Of a stretch of DNA of 19,524 nt, positions 9,698 through 19,524 are shown piece by piece. The position numbers and the translations under genes are program-made. The DNA lies in assembly GCA_910592005.1 (NCBI GenBank), contig CAJVPP010001512.1, positions 1 through 19,524 on the forward strand. Direction: 5' to 3'. A model generated the notes under the pieces. It ran no database searches, was not told the origin of the DNA, and saw only the letters and a list, made by a program, of their open reading frames with translations. How positions within the stretch are numbered: position 1 is the stretch's first letter; every line of letters starts with the position of its first letter. Origin of the DNA: Funneliformis mosseae (Eukaryota; Glomeromycota; Glomeromycetes; Glomerales; Glomeraceae).

Positions 9698-10466
9698 GTT
9701 CTATAATAGGGCTTAATTATTATAAGATCAGTACAGTACGTAATGTCAAATTTCACAAAATTTTTACTGATCTATATAATTATATTATACTGGTCTAGTG
9801 AATCGTATTATACTGATTTTCATATACTCTTATTAGTAATAATTTGTATGTATCACTAAATGACTATGCTAACTAATATCACTAATATTACCATGAAAAT
9901 TGTGATCATTATTTCACTAAATTTTACTGCTATCACAATAATCATTGTAATATTTATTTTAATTATTATAATATCATTATTATATTCATTATATTTATTT
10001 TCATAGTTATATTTATTTTCTATCTTTTTCTTATAATTGTATTTATATAAATATTCTGTATTATCACCTTGATAAAGGAACAAGTTTTTATCATACAATT
10101 AATAAAGTATAACCTTAATAATATAAAAACTATATCTTTTCCAATATCTATTTCCTTAAATATAAATTATTAATAAAGATGATCTAACCCTTCAACTTAA
10201 ATAAATTCGTGTTTATTTCTTTCATAGTTTATAACTTAAACTTTCTATTAGCAAATAAGTTTTATTATCCTAATAATATAGTATTTAGACTTAACAACGT
10301 AATGAATTAGTTTAAATATTGCAATTTAAGTTAAATACTAACTGTAATAAATTAATGTAGTAAAAATAGCATTTGGCATAATGTAAAATATGCAAATGTG
10401 TAGTATGCCTTGTGTTTGAATTCATGTTACCTTTTCAAAAAAAATAATTTTTTTATTTAATTATTT
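9698..10466. other. Intergenic, AT-rich; no gene
   Basis: There is no supported gene. An 80-codon minus-strand open frame at 9856-10098 is made almost only of Y, N, K and I and reflects AT-rich composition. Confidence 0.55.
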
Positions 10467-10621
10467 GGGGTCTTTGCAATAGAAAGGGAGGAAACTCCAA
10501 AAAAATTAAAATTTTAGTTTATAAGCCAAAAATGTTTTAAATACTATAATTTGTTCAGATTTATTATTAACTCATTTTTTATTTTTTTTTGAGTTTCCTT
10601 CCTTTCTATTGCAAAGGCCTC
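10467..10621. mobile_element. 155-bp MITE with 38-bp terminal inverted repeats
   Basis: The left arm 10467-10504 (ggggtctttgcaatagaaag...) pairs with the right arm 10584-10621 (...ctttctattgcaaaggcctc) at about 34 of 38 positions. Both arms contain the uninterrupted core tttgcaatagaaagg. The interior is about 80 bases of AT-rich noncoding sequence. A 4-base direct repeat attt flanks the unit (10463-10466 and 10622-10625), which could be a target duplication but is short and AT-rich. The end sequence resembles that of the element at 4902-4992. Confidence 0.7.
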
Positions 10622-13600
10622 ATTTAATCAAGTTATAAGATTTATATAGTAAATTATATAATCAGTAATATGAATTTACTAAAGTCATTTATTTTTTGTA
10701 AAAAAAAAAGTTTGAAAATAAGTTTTTTTTATATATTATAGCAGGTAATATAATAATATAAAATTTATAAAGAATTAAACTAAAAGTCTTACTTCATATA
10801 TCTGATTAACTTGAAAAACTTACAGTAAAAGAAGAAACTTATTTTGTCCTTCAATAAAATTTTAAGGTAATTATTCTTTAAATAATATTTAATGTTATTA
10901 AGATTATTTTAGCTAATGCATATTTAGAAATCACTTCAAATAATAAGATGTTAAACGAAAAATGTTATTTAATTTTAGATTTGTCATAATACTTACTTTT
11001 AATAATAATTATAATTATAATAAAAGCTGATAATGCTAAAGATACTTGCTTTTATTAATTATAAATGACTGCTCATATTTTCAATTCTCTACTAAGAAAT
11101 GAAATAAAAACCTGAAATTATTTCTGCTATCTTGATATTCAATAATGAAAATTTTAAAATCAGATTAAAGTATTTATGCAATTAAGTATTGATAAAAAAT
11201 AAGGTAATATAAAGTAGATAGCATAGATTTTTGAGTTTTATTAGTGGTAATTCTATGACATTTTGGACTATCAAGAGAAATTTTTGAATTAACAAGATAT
11301 TATGACATATTTAATAAATAAATATTTAACTTCAAAGAAACACTCTTTCAAATATTACTTCTAAAAAAAGTAATAATATTATTATGTAATTCTAGCAAAA
11401 TTTTCATAATTTCATATAAAATTGCTTTTAATATTTATAATTAGTTCTTTTGATGATCAGGATGTCAGGCTGTCAAGGTGTTAGATTGTTAAGGTATTAA
11501 TATAATAAAATAATTAAGATGTCAGGCTGGCTTAATTATTATTTTTTATATATATCAAGCTGCAAATCTTTAAATAGTTTAATATTTATGCTAACCCTTA
11601 TGATATTTTTTTGATTTACATTTTTTTTAAAATTCTCTTTTTTACACCTTCTCAATAATTTTAATTTTACTATTTTAACTTTATAATTTCACATTTGTAA
11701 TTTCATTTTATTATTTTTATTTAATTTCTGATTTATTAGTATTTTTTATAATTTAATCATAATATGCATAGTTTTAATTAATTAGATTTAGTATTTAGCA
11801 TATAAAGAGTTTAAAATAATAATTAAATAAAAGTGTAAAATGCTAATATTAAGGTAATACTAATCAATTTGATAATATTAATAAATATTCTGTCATTGTT
11901 ACTTTATTTTTACTTAATAAAAGCCTTCTGCTTATATTTAAAATTGTTTATAAATATATAAATAAAAGAACTAAAAACAACAATATGATAGAATCTTTTT
12001 TATAGATCAGATTTTCAAATTATTTATTAATAATATATTATATATATTTTTCCAATTTTTGTTTCTTTGAAATATCAAATTTTTCACATATTTGAAATTG
12101 TATTTCAAATAGTCTACTTTGTAAATTAATTATCAAGAATTGAATAAGATTATTTAAGAAAAGAAAAGTAGATTTAAAATAAAAGATGAAATAATCATTG
12201 AATAATTAGCTATTGATACTTAATAAGATTCTAAAGCTTTTTAGTTAAATTAACATGCATAATGTTATTGATTATGTGATATTACTGTATTACATAAAAA
12301 TATGATAATAGGCTTTAAAGACAAAATGTATATTTTATTTTATTATATGATATCACTAATTTATCAGTTTATTTTAATAGAACTTAAAGATTTAAATATT
12401 AATATGATACTAATCAAAAAAATGAAATGTCTGATTTAAAATAACTAATTGATCAGTTTATATAATTATATTCTAGCTTATTTTCTACAAAACTTTATTG
12501 CTAAAGTTCTAATAGAACTAATAGATTATTCATTGATTATTATATTACAAAATTATGATTTATTCTATTCTAAAGCTATTCACAATATATAATTGAAAGA
12601 ACTTATTCCTTTTTATTTTGTATATAATGATATCTATCCTGTTGAAAAAATTATACATTAATTAATTTAACAATTTTTACTATTGTGAGAATATTAACAT
12701 TACATTAAATTTAAGATTAAGAATAACTTAATAGTTTTTAAGAAAATGATTATAGATAGAGATTTAAATAAACTAAAATTATTATAAAATACAAAATATA
12801 ATTATTCTATTTCTTATTTGATTAATATATTTTCAGAGATGCTTCAAAATTAGCTTCATATGATTATTTATTGACACTTTCAGTTTACTAATATCAAACA
12901 AAAATTCTAAAATTTATTTTTGTGATAAGTTTAAGTGTATTAATAAGTTTAAGAAATTATATAATAAGCTTAAAATACATAATTAAAATGCTGTATTAGT
13001 TGATCTTTTATTAAAAATTTTAATTTAGAAAGCATCAAAAAAGTTCCATTCTTACTAAATACTAGAAGTTTGAGTAAACCTTATGATTTATAATATAATT
13101 ACTCAAGATTAATAGACCCAAAATAAAGTAGAGTTAAATGTTATAGATTGCAGAAATAGCATATTTATTTTACATGTATACTAGAGATATCTATCATTTA
13201 ATAACTAAATGTGATTTAATAATGAATAGAAGAACTGTTATTTTATAATCAAACTACTGCAAATGATTTAGTTTTGAATTGTGAACTTGATAAAAAGAAA
13301 TAAATTAATTTAAATCTTGCAAGTAACTTTATAATGCTCAAAAGAATTGATATCAGTGATAACACAATTAGTTAAATATTAGAAGAACTAGAGTATTTAA
13401 TTTTCTATTAGATCAAATATCCCTTAAATAACATTCTTATATTATGAATAATAATAATAAAAAAAAATTAAAATGTGTTAAAAAAGTGAAAAAAGTAGTA
13501 TATTAAAATATTTAATTAAAAATAAGTTATAATTATAAATAATATGTATATTATAAAGTCAAAAATTCATAGAACTAATATTATGTGATATTTAATAGAA

Positions 13601-15900
13601 AATTAAAAGAAACATTTGACTAAATAAAATATTAATGGATAAAAATTTAACTAAAAACTAAAATACAAAATACGAATAAACTATTAGTTAAAGGATAAAT
13701 TATTTATTGAAGAAAAAAGAATAAGATTATTTATCGAATGTTAGACAACTTTCAAATAAAAAAAACAAAAGAAATCTTAAAAAGGAAATATGATATCATA
13801 AATGACATTATAAGAAGAAAGGAAATTTAAGAAATTACAGAAATATTAGATGGAAAAGTAAGAAACTACAGAAAATATATAAATAATTAAGAAATTTAAG
13901 ATTTGCAGAAATAGGAAATCAAAAGTGATTTACATTAATTTTATTTAAATAAAATAGAATTCTCTATATAAAATGTAGATCTTTTATTTCTAATACTTTA
14001 ATAATGAAATTATAAATATTTGTTTCTTTAATATAAATGAACATTTGTATTTAATAGTGAATACAAAAGTATATTGAATGATTACTTGAATATAAATTGG
14101 CTAACAACTATGTTGAAATACATGTTTAACTAATATTTTATTACAGAAAGTTAAGAAATATATGATGATAAAATAATTGAATAGAAGATCTGATGAAAGA
14201 AGAAAATAGCAATTAATTCAAAAGATAAAAGAAATGGAAAAAAGAAAATGATGATAATCTAAAATATAATAAATAGAATAAGAAGAATAAATAGAATTAA
14301 AGATAATAATAGCTAACTCTAAGGAAAACATAACGTTACTGATATTGAAGAATTATGAAAATAAGAAAATGGAAACTCTGAAAGATTTGGATTCTATAGA
14401 TAACAATAAAATAATTAAATAGAAGGTCTAATAATAATAAATATATGGAAGATGAAGAAAGAGAAAAATGATAAATACAATATGAAGATAAATTGAAAAT
14501 AATAAGTAAAATATATGAAGAATAACAGAAAATGAAGATAAAAAAAGAATAATTAAAGGGAAATTCCACTGAACTGAAATAAATGATTTGAAAAATAATA
14601 TAACTATATAATAAAATCTTAAAGATAAATCAGAAAATAAAGAATTTAGGAATATGATGATGCTGAAATAATAAAAATAGAAGATAATGAAAATATGATA
14701 TTTTGGAATAATCAAATGTCTTAGAATAACTTAACTTATTGAAAAAAAGATTATTAGATAGATAAAAATTAATTTGTAAAACAAATCCTTTTGAATACAA
14801 GTAGTAGAAACAGTTTAGAAAGGTATAGTTGCTATTGAATTCATAAAATGTCATACATTTGTAAATCATAGGTTTCGATACTTATAATATTAAAAAAATG
14901 TTTAAAATTTAAAGATTAAAAATTAAAAAGAAAAAAATTTCTAATAAATAAATGAAGATTTTATTATTAAATGATGTTTTTTTTAAAGTTTTCTTATCTT
15001 TTTAACTTTTTTGATATGTCTTTACAAAATTTAATTGTTAATGATTCATTAATGCAAAAAATAATTAAAGAATAGGATTTTAGTGAAGAGATATATTTTT
15101 AATTTGAATAATCAATAATAAATTAATCAGTTAATTTATTCAGTTATTTGGTTTAACTAGTTCTAATCCTATAAAAGTAGAATATTATTTAAAGATTATA
15201 TAGATCACACAATTACAGGTATCTTTATGAAAAAATGTATAGTAAAACTTTAATTGAACTGATCATTATTAATATAATTTATTCATATATATGAAAAGAC
15301 AAAGTCCAATATGTAAATTTTTATTATTATAATTTAAGAAGTAAGTATTAATTTAAATCCATATTTTTAACATCTTATTAAAATTATAATACTAATATTT
15401 ATTTTAATAAACTAGCCAGTACTTTTTTTCTAATATCTTTGATAAGTATATAAAAAATAAGATAATATAATATTATAATAGTCTAGTAGTTTTACTTATT
15501 ATATTTTGTTATTTAATTTAATTATAAAGAATCTTATGATTTGTTTTAAAATAATAATATATATTAGTAATCAGTAATATAAATAAATATTTTATAAATA
15601 TTAATAGACAAATAATAAAATAAAATTGTATATTATTTTTTTTATTTATAAAATATAAAAGAAAAAATAATTCTTTTTTATTATGAAGATATTTATTTTT
15701 TTATATAAATTATAAATGTTTATTAAAATAAGATTATTAGTAATATTAGGTTAAGTAATTAATTATTAATAAGTAATTTATAAAAATAGGTGAAGATTTA
15801 TTTTAAATATAGTTTCTAATTATTAGTATTTTAATATTATATTAGAATCAGTTATAAAAGTAGATCTATTAAGCTGAGATCCTTTTATTAAAAATAATGA
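10622..15900. other. 5.3-kb extreme AT desert without genes
   Basis: No frame has a recognisable motif, and stops are frequent in all frames. The plus strand is strongly A-rich between about 13440 and 14900, so the minus strand shows T-rich open frames (14336-14869) that encode only hydrophobic low-complexity sequence. If TAA, TAG and TGA are ignored, some plus-strand stretches (10900-11350, 12870-13440, 13447-14920) read as charged, protein-like sequence. Different frames over the same bases do so almost equally well, so I do not call a gene. Confidence 0.5.
11461..11540 (+). repeat. Small direct repeat and hairpin in the AT desert
   Basis: gatgtcaggctg occurs at 11461-11472 and again at 11518-11529. 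The second copy sits in the loop of a 10-bp perfect stem, aataattaag (11509-11518) with cttaattatt (11531-11540). It is a small GC-richer island, possibly the remnant of a short insertion. Confidence 0.45.
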
Positions 15901-15959
15901 ATTTTTGAAACTTTTTTAGAGCTAATATTTTTAGATCTTATTTAGAATTAAAAAATTAT

Positions 15960-16162
15960 TTTTTTAATCAATCTTTTTAGATCTAGATTAGATTAGATTT
16001 GGATTTAACTAATCTATTAAATTCAGATTTTAGATTTAATTTTATCAAATTCAAATCAGATCTGGATTTTAACAAATCTATCAGATTTAAATCAAATTTA
16101 AATTCTAAAAAATAAAATCAGATCAAATCAGATTTAGATAAAATCTGATCTAATCTGATTTT
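15960..16162. repeat. Cluster of AATCAGAT / ATCTGATT motifs
   Basis: The stretch is built from variants of aatcagat, agatctgga, agattaga and atctgatt in both orientations, within a region otherwise almost free of G and C. It ends in a long imperfect hairpin (16114-16162). Its structure resembles the subterminal motif arrays of the hAT element, so it may be the end of another, fully decayed DNA element. No partner end was found with confidence. Confidence 0.5.
16114..16162. repeat. 22-bp hairpin, 5-base loop
   Basis: The left arm 16114-16135 (aaaatcagatcaaatcag...) and right arm 16141-16162 (aaatctgatctaatctga...) pair at 20 of 22 positions around the loop agata. Confidence 0.65.
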
Positions 16163-17084
16163 GTAAAATACCTAATTAAAATGATTTACAATATATTAAT
16201 TACAATTATTGAAGATAATATACAAGTAAGATTATAGTTATTATCTAGTATAAAATAAATTTTATATAATAATTATATAATATATATATTTTATTTGTTT
16301 GAACTTATTTATATTAAATATTATAAATAAATATACCTTGTTTAAATTAAAAATAGTATTAATATAGTAAATTTTACATTTTTAATTATGTTGACATGCT
16401 ATAATTCAATTTAATTAAATGTAACTTGACAGAAAGCTTTCAGTAAAACAAATATAATTTTTATTTATATCTCTATAATTAGTATCTTAAAAGATATAGA
16501 AGATAAGCTATTAATTAATAATATCTTACAGGATTTCACTAACCAAAAAATGAAATTTTTGATTCATATTATTATGATATATGAACTTTATTTGGTTAAA
16601 TTTTTATAGTCGTTCTCATTTATTCGTATAATATGTCAAAAAATCTAAAATTTTGTTTTAAAAATGATCAACATAAAATTTGGAAATGATCGTTATTATT
16701 ATTTAAAAGTTCACATATGCAGCTCTTTTCATAAGATCATCTGATGTGACTTTTAAAAAATTGTATTATTACACATGTGATTATCCTGTAACAAACGCGT
16801 CAAAATAATTGCAACACGCCCCCATCATTAATTATATCTTCTCCTATTTTGACAAATCTCTTTCTAAAGTTAATCATACTCCAATCATATTCTTAAGCTC
16901 AAATTTGTTTACATTTTGAGTATACTCTAAAAAGAAAAGTGAATTAAAAAGAAGTGAAGAATTTAACAAATTTGACAAAGTAATAAGTTAAAATTTTTAT
17001 AGTTGTTTAAAATATTTTAAATTGTACTTGTTTAAAGCTATTTATATAATATTCTAATAAAAATAAACTTTGATACAGTTTATT
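16163..17084. other. Intergenic and presumed 5' flank of the downstream gene
   Basis: No gene is seen. From about 16600 the composition becomes less extreme (it includes acgcgt near 16796 and acgcccccat near 16815), which fits an old promoter region for the gene starting at 17085. No specific element can be assigned. Confidence 0.45.
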
Positions 17085-17555
17085 ATGTTTCAAAATCCAT
17101 TAAGTGAGAGTAAAGTTCCAAATAATCTATTACAGTTTCAAACTCTAATAACTTGTGATTACTTTCACGAAATTTTAAACGAAGAGCTTATTCTAGTTAA
17201 TGATGAAAATACACAACATACTTTTTATTATAATTATCCTTCCAATCCATATATTCATGCTATTAGAAAGTTTGGTGGTAAAAATTATTCCCAATCATAT
17301 AAAATTATATCTCTTGGACAATATCCTACAAAAGTAATTTACACTAGAAAAGAAAAGGGAATAAATTATAAAGTTCTGAATAATTATCAAGTAGAAACAA
17401 CATTAAGTGGACTAACAGTTTTATATAAAACACAATATCAATTTTCGCGTAAAATTGCAATTAAATATATTATTGAATGGACAGATGAAAATGATCAAAT
17501 AAAGTCAAGATATAGCTTGTCATCAGCTGAGGTAGCAGATTCTTTATTTTTAAAA

Positions 17556-17614
17556 GTAAGTTTATAAATTAAATTGTATACAATATTTATTATAATTAAT
17601 AATCTTTATAATAG
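17556..17614 (+). other. Intron 1 of the 17085 gene
   Basis: The donor aaa|gtaagt is canonical and the acceptor is ataatag|gaa; phase 0 is kept. It is 59 bases long, typical of the short introns elsewhere in this window. Confidence 0.7.
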
Positions 17615-18418
17615 GAAATATGTAATAAGCCCAATTCACGAGTTGCTGATACAATACTTTTTAGTCTAAATATAAATTTTTTACAACAAATACGTGAAAA
17701 TATTACACAACAATTTACTATATCTATTAATCGCAAATGATGTTTTACTGAATTTAAATCACAATCACAAAAAAATAAACGTATTACTATGGTTAGAAAG
17801 GAAATTGCAGCACAAACTTTAACAATTCTCAAAAATAATAAATTTACCTCACCATCTGAAGAAATTATAGTAACAATTGAAGCTATAGTTCTTAAAATTA
17901 ATGGGGAAATTGTAGAATTACATTTTTATTCTAATAATATAACTGATTTTACACAACATTTAGATTCAATCATCCGTGCCTGTGATGAAACATTAATTTC
18001 ACGTGATAGTTATCGCAGGCTAGCCAAAGCAATTCCAAATTTAATAAGAGAATATATAATTGAAAAACGCCGAAATGAAATTACAAATATAATGAATGCC
18101 CTTATTCCAATCAAATTATTTAATATTTATAATGTTAATTTTGATGATGATGATGAGAATCAATAAGATATGAGTAGTAAAATAGAACTTAATGATGGTG
18201 ATGTAGGCAGTGATGCTTATCGGTCTATTATATCTATATTAGATATTATAGTTCCTATTAACAACTTTAACATCTCCTGTTTTAAAAGTTGGTAATAAAA
18301 TTAATATAAAATTAAGTGGAGATGGAAGAAATGTAGGAAGAAAGCAAAAGCATGTGATGCTTATTATGTGTATTCTTAATGAAGAAGAAGCTGTTTTGAA
18401 TCCCGCTCATCAATATAG

Positions 18419-18516
18419 GTATCATATATTATTAATTTTTTAATTTTATCATGTATTACTATACAAGTATTACAGAACATAATTTATTAACATACATTAA
18501 TATTTGTTATACAAAG
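18419..18516 (+). other. Intron 2 of the 17085 gene
   Basis: The donor is ag|gtatca. I chose the acceptor acaaag|tatt at 18516 over the later tatatag at 18533 because it keeps phase and reads HQY-SICLYIGKESYDFL across the junction. The later acceptor shifts the frame into an early stop. Confidence 0.55.
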
Positions 18517-18794
18517 TATTTGTTTATATATAGGGAAAGAATCTTATGATTTTTTATCTATTGTATCAATCAAATTTTCACACGAACTTGAAAAATTAAA
18601 AACTAATAGATATAAAGATTCAAATAATACAATTTGGCCAGTTGAATTATTTTTTTTGGGTGATTGGAAATTTGTAGCATTAGTTATGGGAATCAATGCT
18701 GCAACATCTAATTACTTTTGCCTCTATTGTAATTGTCATAAAGATGAAAGATATAATATGGATAAAGTATGGTTAAACTCAAAAAATATGTGTG

Positions 18795-18859
18795 GTATGT
18801 ATTTAATTATAATATAAATTTTATTTAATATAGTAAATTAATAATTAAATTTATTATAG
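18795..18859 (+). other. Intron 3 of the 17085 gene
   Basis: The donor tgtg|gtatgt and acceptor ttatag|gatat splice at phase 1 to read MCGYKNMMLFQEI. It is 65 bases long. Confidence 0.7.
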
Positions 18860-19524
18860 GATATAAAAATATGATGCTTTTTCAAGAAATAGATCAAAGT
18901 AATTGGATTACAGATGAATTACATCTTATGTTGCGAATTTCAGATGTACTTTTTCAATGTTTATTTTATGAGCTTGTCAAACAAAAAGATTTTGCAAATA
19001 ATACACAAACATTAATACTTGCAGAAATGAAAAGATTGCATATTCATTTTGAATTTTACCCTCCTATTACAAAAAATGGAAAATGGGAATAGACATCACT
19101 TATGGGTCCCAATAAGAAAAAGATATTAAAAGATTTTCAGGTTAAACATCTTTTTGAAGGACAACAAGCTATAAGAGGACAAAATATTGAGCATCTATGG
19201 CGTGAATTTTATCGTCTTTATAAAACAATGCGTTAAAAATTTATAATAAATGAAGAAATTGACCAATTCGAAATTGATGCAAAGCAATGAATTCGTGATT
19301 TTTGTCGTCTTACGATTGGTAATTTAAATAGTATTATTCAACAAGAAGGTATGTATCTGTGTACAGATATTACTCCATATATGCATGTACTTGCTCAGCA
19401 TGTGCCTCAATTTATGCGATATCTAAAACAAAAGGAATGGTATTGCAGCACTTTTCAACATCAAGTATAGAAAAGAAAAATCATCAACAGGTAAATTTTT
19501 AAGCAATTTTAAAAACATTTATTT

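Larger units (their letters stand above)
17085..19490 (+). pseudogene. Broken member of an uncharacterised multi-exon family, possibly transposase-like; continues beyond window
   Basis: Exons are 17085-17555 (MFQNPLSESKV... to SLFLK, donor gtaagt), 17615-18418, 18517-18794 and 18860-19490 (donor caacag|gtaaat); phases match at every junction. Landmarks are SGDGRNVGRKQKHVML (Asp at 18321), GDWKFVALVMG (Asp at 18662), a Cys/His cluster C-x2-C-x-C-H at 18719-18739, LHLMLRISDVLF (near 18910), and DITPYMHVLAQHVPQFM near the end. Two spaced Asp residues plus a zinc-like cluster would suit an RNase-H-type transposase, but I only recall similar uncharacterised proteins and cannot name the family. Disablements are stops at 17738, 18164, 19090, 19234 and 19288, and frameshifts near 18266 and 19431. 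The start is the first ATG in frame. The next exon lies outside the window. Confidence 0.7.

Noticed and set aside
14336..14869. Overlapping minus-strand open frames of 77-95 codons
   Set aside because: T-rich low complexity opposite an A-rich strand; only F, I, L, Y and S; three overlapping frames at once.
17596..17832. Minus-strand 78-codon open frame
   Set aside because: Shadow of exon 2 of the 17085 gene, whose plus-strand reading is coherent apart from one TGA.
1313..19490. Alternative genetic code with TAA/TAG read as Gln
   Set aside because: Trp positions also became TAG and TGA, frameshifts are frequent, most Gln codons are still CAA/CAG, and the hAT reading ends naturally at TAA. 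Decay explains this better.
1..19524. CRISPR arrays, rRNA, tRNA, bacterial operon signals
   Set aside because: None seen; introns and gene families show eukaryotic nuclear DNA.

Overview
The window is AT-rich eukaryotic DNA, most likely nuclear DNA of an arbuscular mycorrhizal fungus (Glomeromycotina, Rhizophagus-like). The call rests on recognition from memory, not on a search. The signs are a kinase of the tyrosine-kinase-like type that is greatly expanded in these fungi (HRDLHSGN loop, DLG, DIYSFG), short GT-AG introns, and dense decayed transposons. No intact gene longer than about 100 codons is visible. The window is essentially a graveyard of broken genes and mobile elements.

Layout. 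1-1312: no gene, but a 66-bp perfect palindrome flanked by a 6-bp direct repeat (293-370). 1313-4362 (+): a pseudogene with about 18 cysteine-rich units joined to a protein kinase domain and a family-typical tail, broken by stops and frameshifts. 4363-6407: relics, namely a short inverted-repeat element (4902-4992), a Tc1/mariner-like transposase tail on the minus strand (about 5053-5215), and a weak plus-strand coding relic (about 5340-5772). 6408-9697 (-): a complete but dead hAT element, with terminal inverted repeats, subterminal repeat clusters and a ten-exon transposase reading on the minus strand. 10467-10621: a 155-bp MITE whose ends resemble the 4902 element. 10622-15900: an extremely AT-rich gene desert. 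15960-16162: a cluster of AATCAGAT-type motifs ending in a hairpin. 17085-19490 and beyond (+): a four-exon, broken member of an uncharacterised, possibly transposase-like multi-copy family, running off the window.

The premature stops I could place against the expected residue mostly replace Gln (CAA/CAG to TAA/TAG) or Trp (TGG to TAG/TGA), in the kinase, the hAT and the 3' gene alike. That fits a common C-to-T decay process. There is no operon logic here; the elements look like independent insertions in a silent region.
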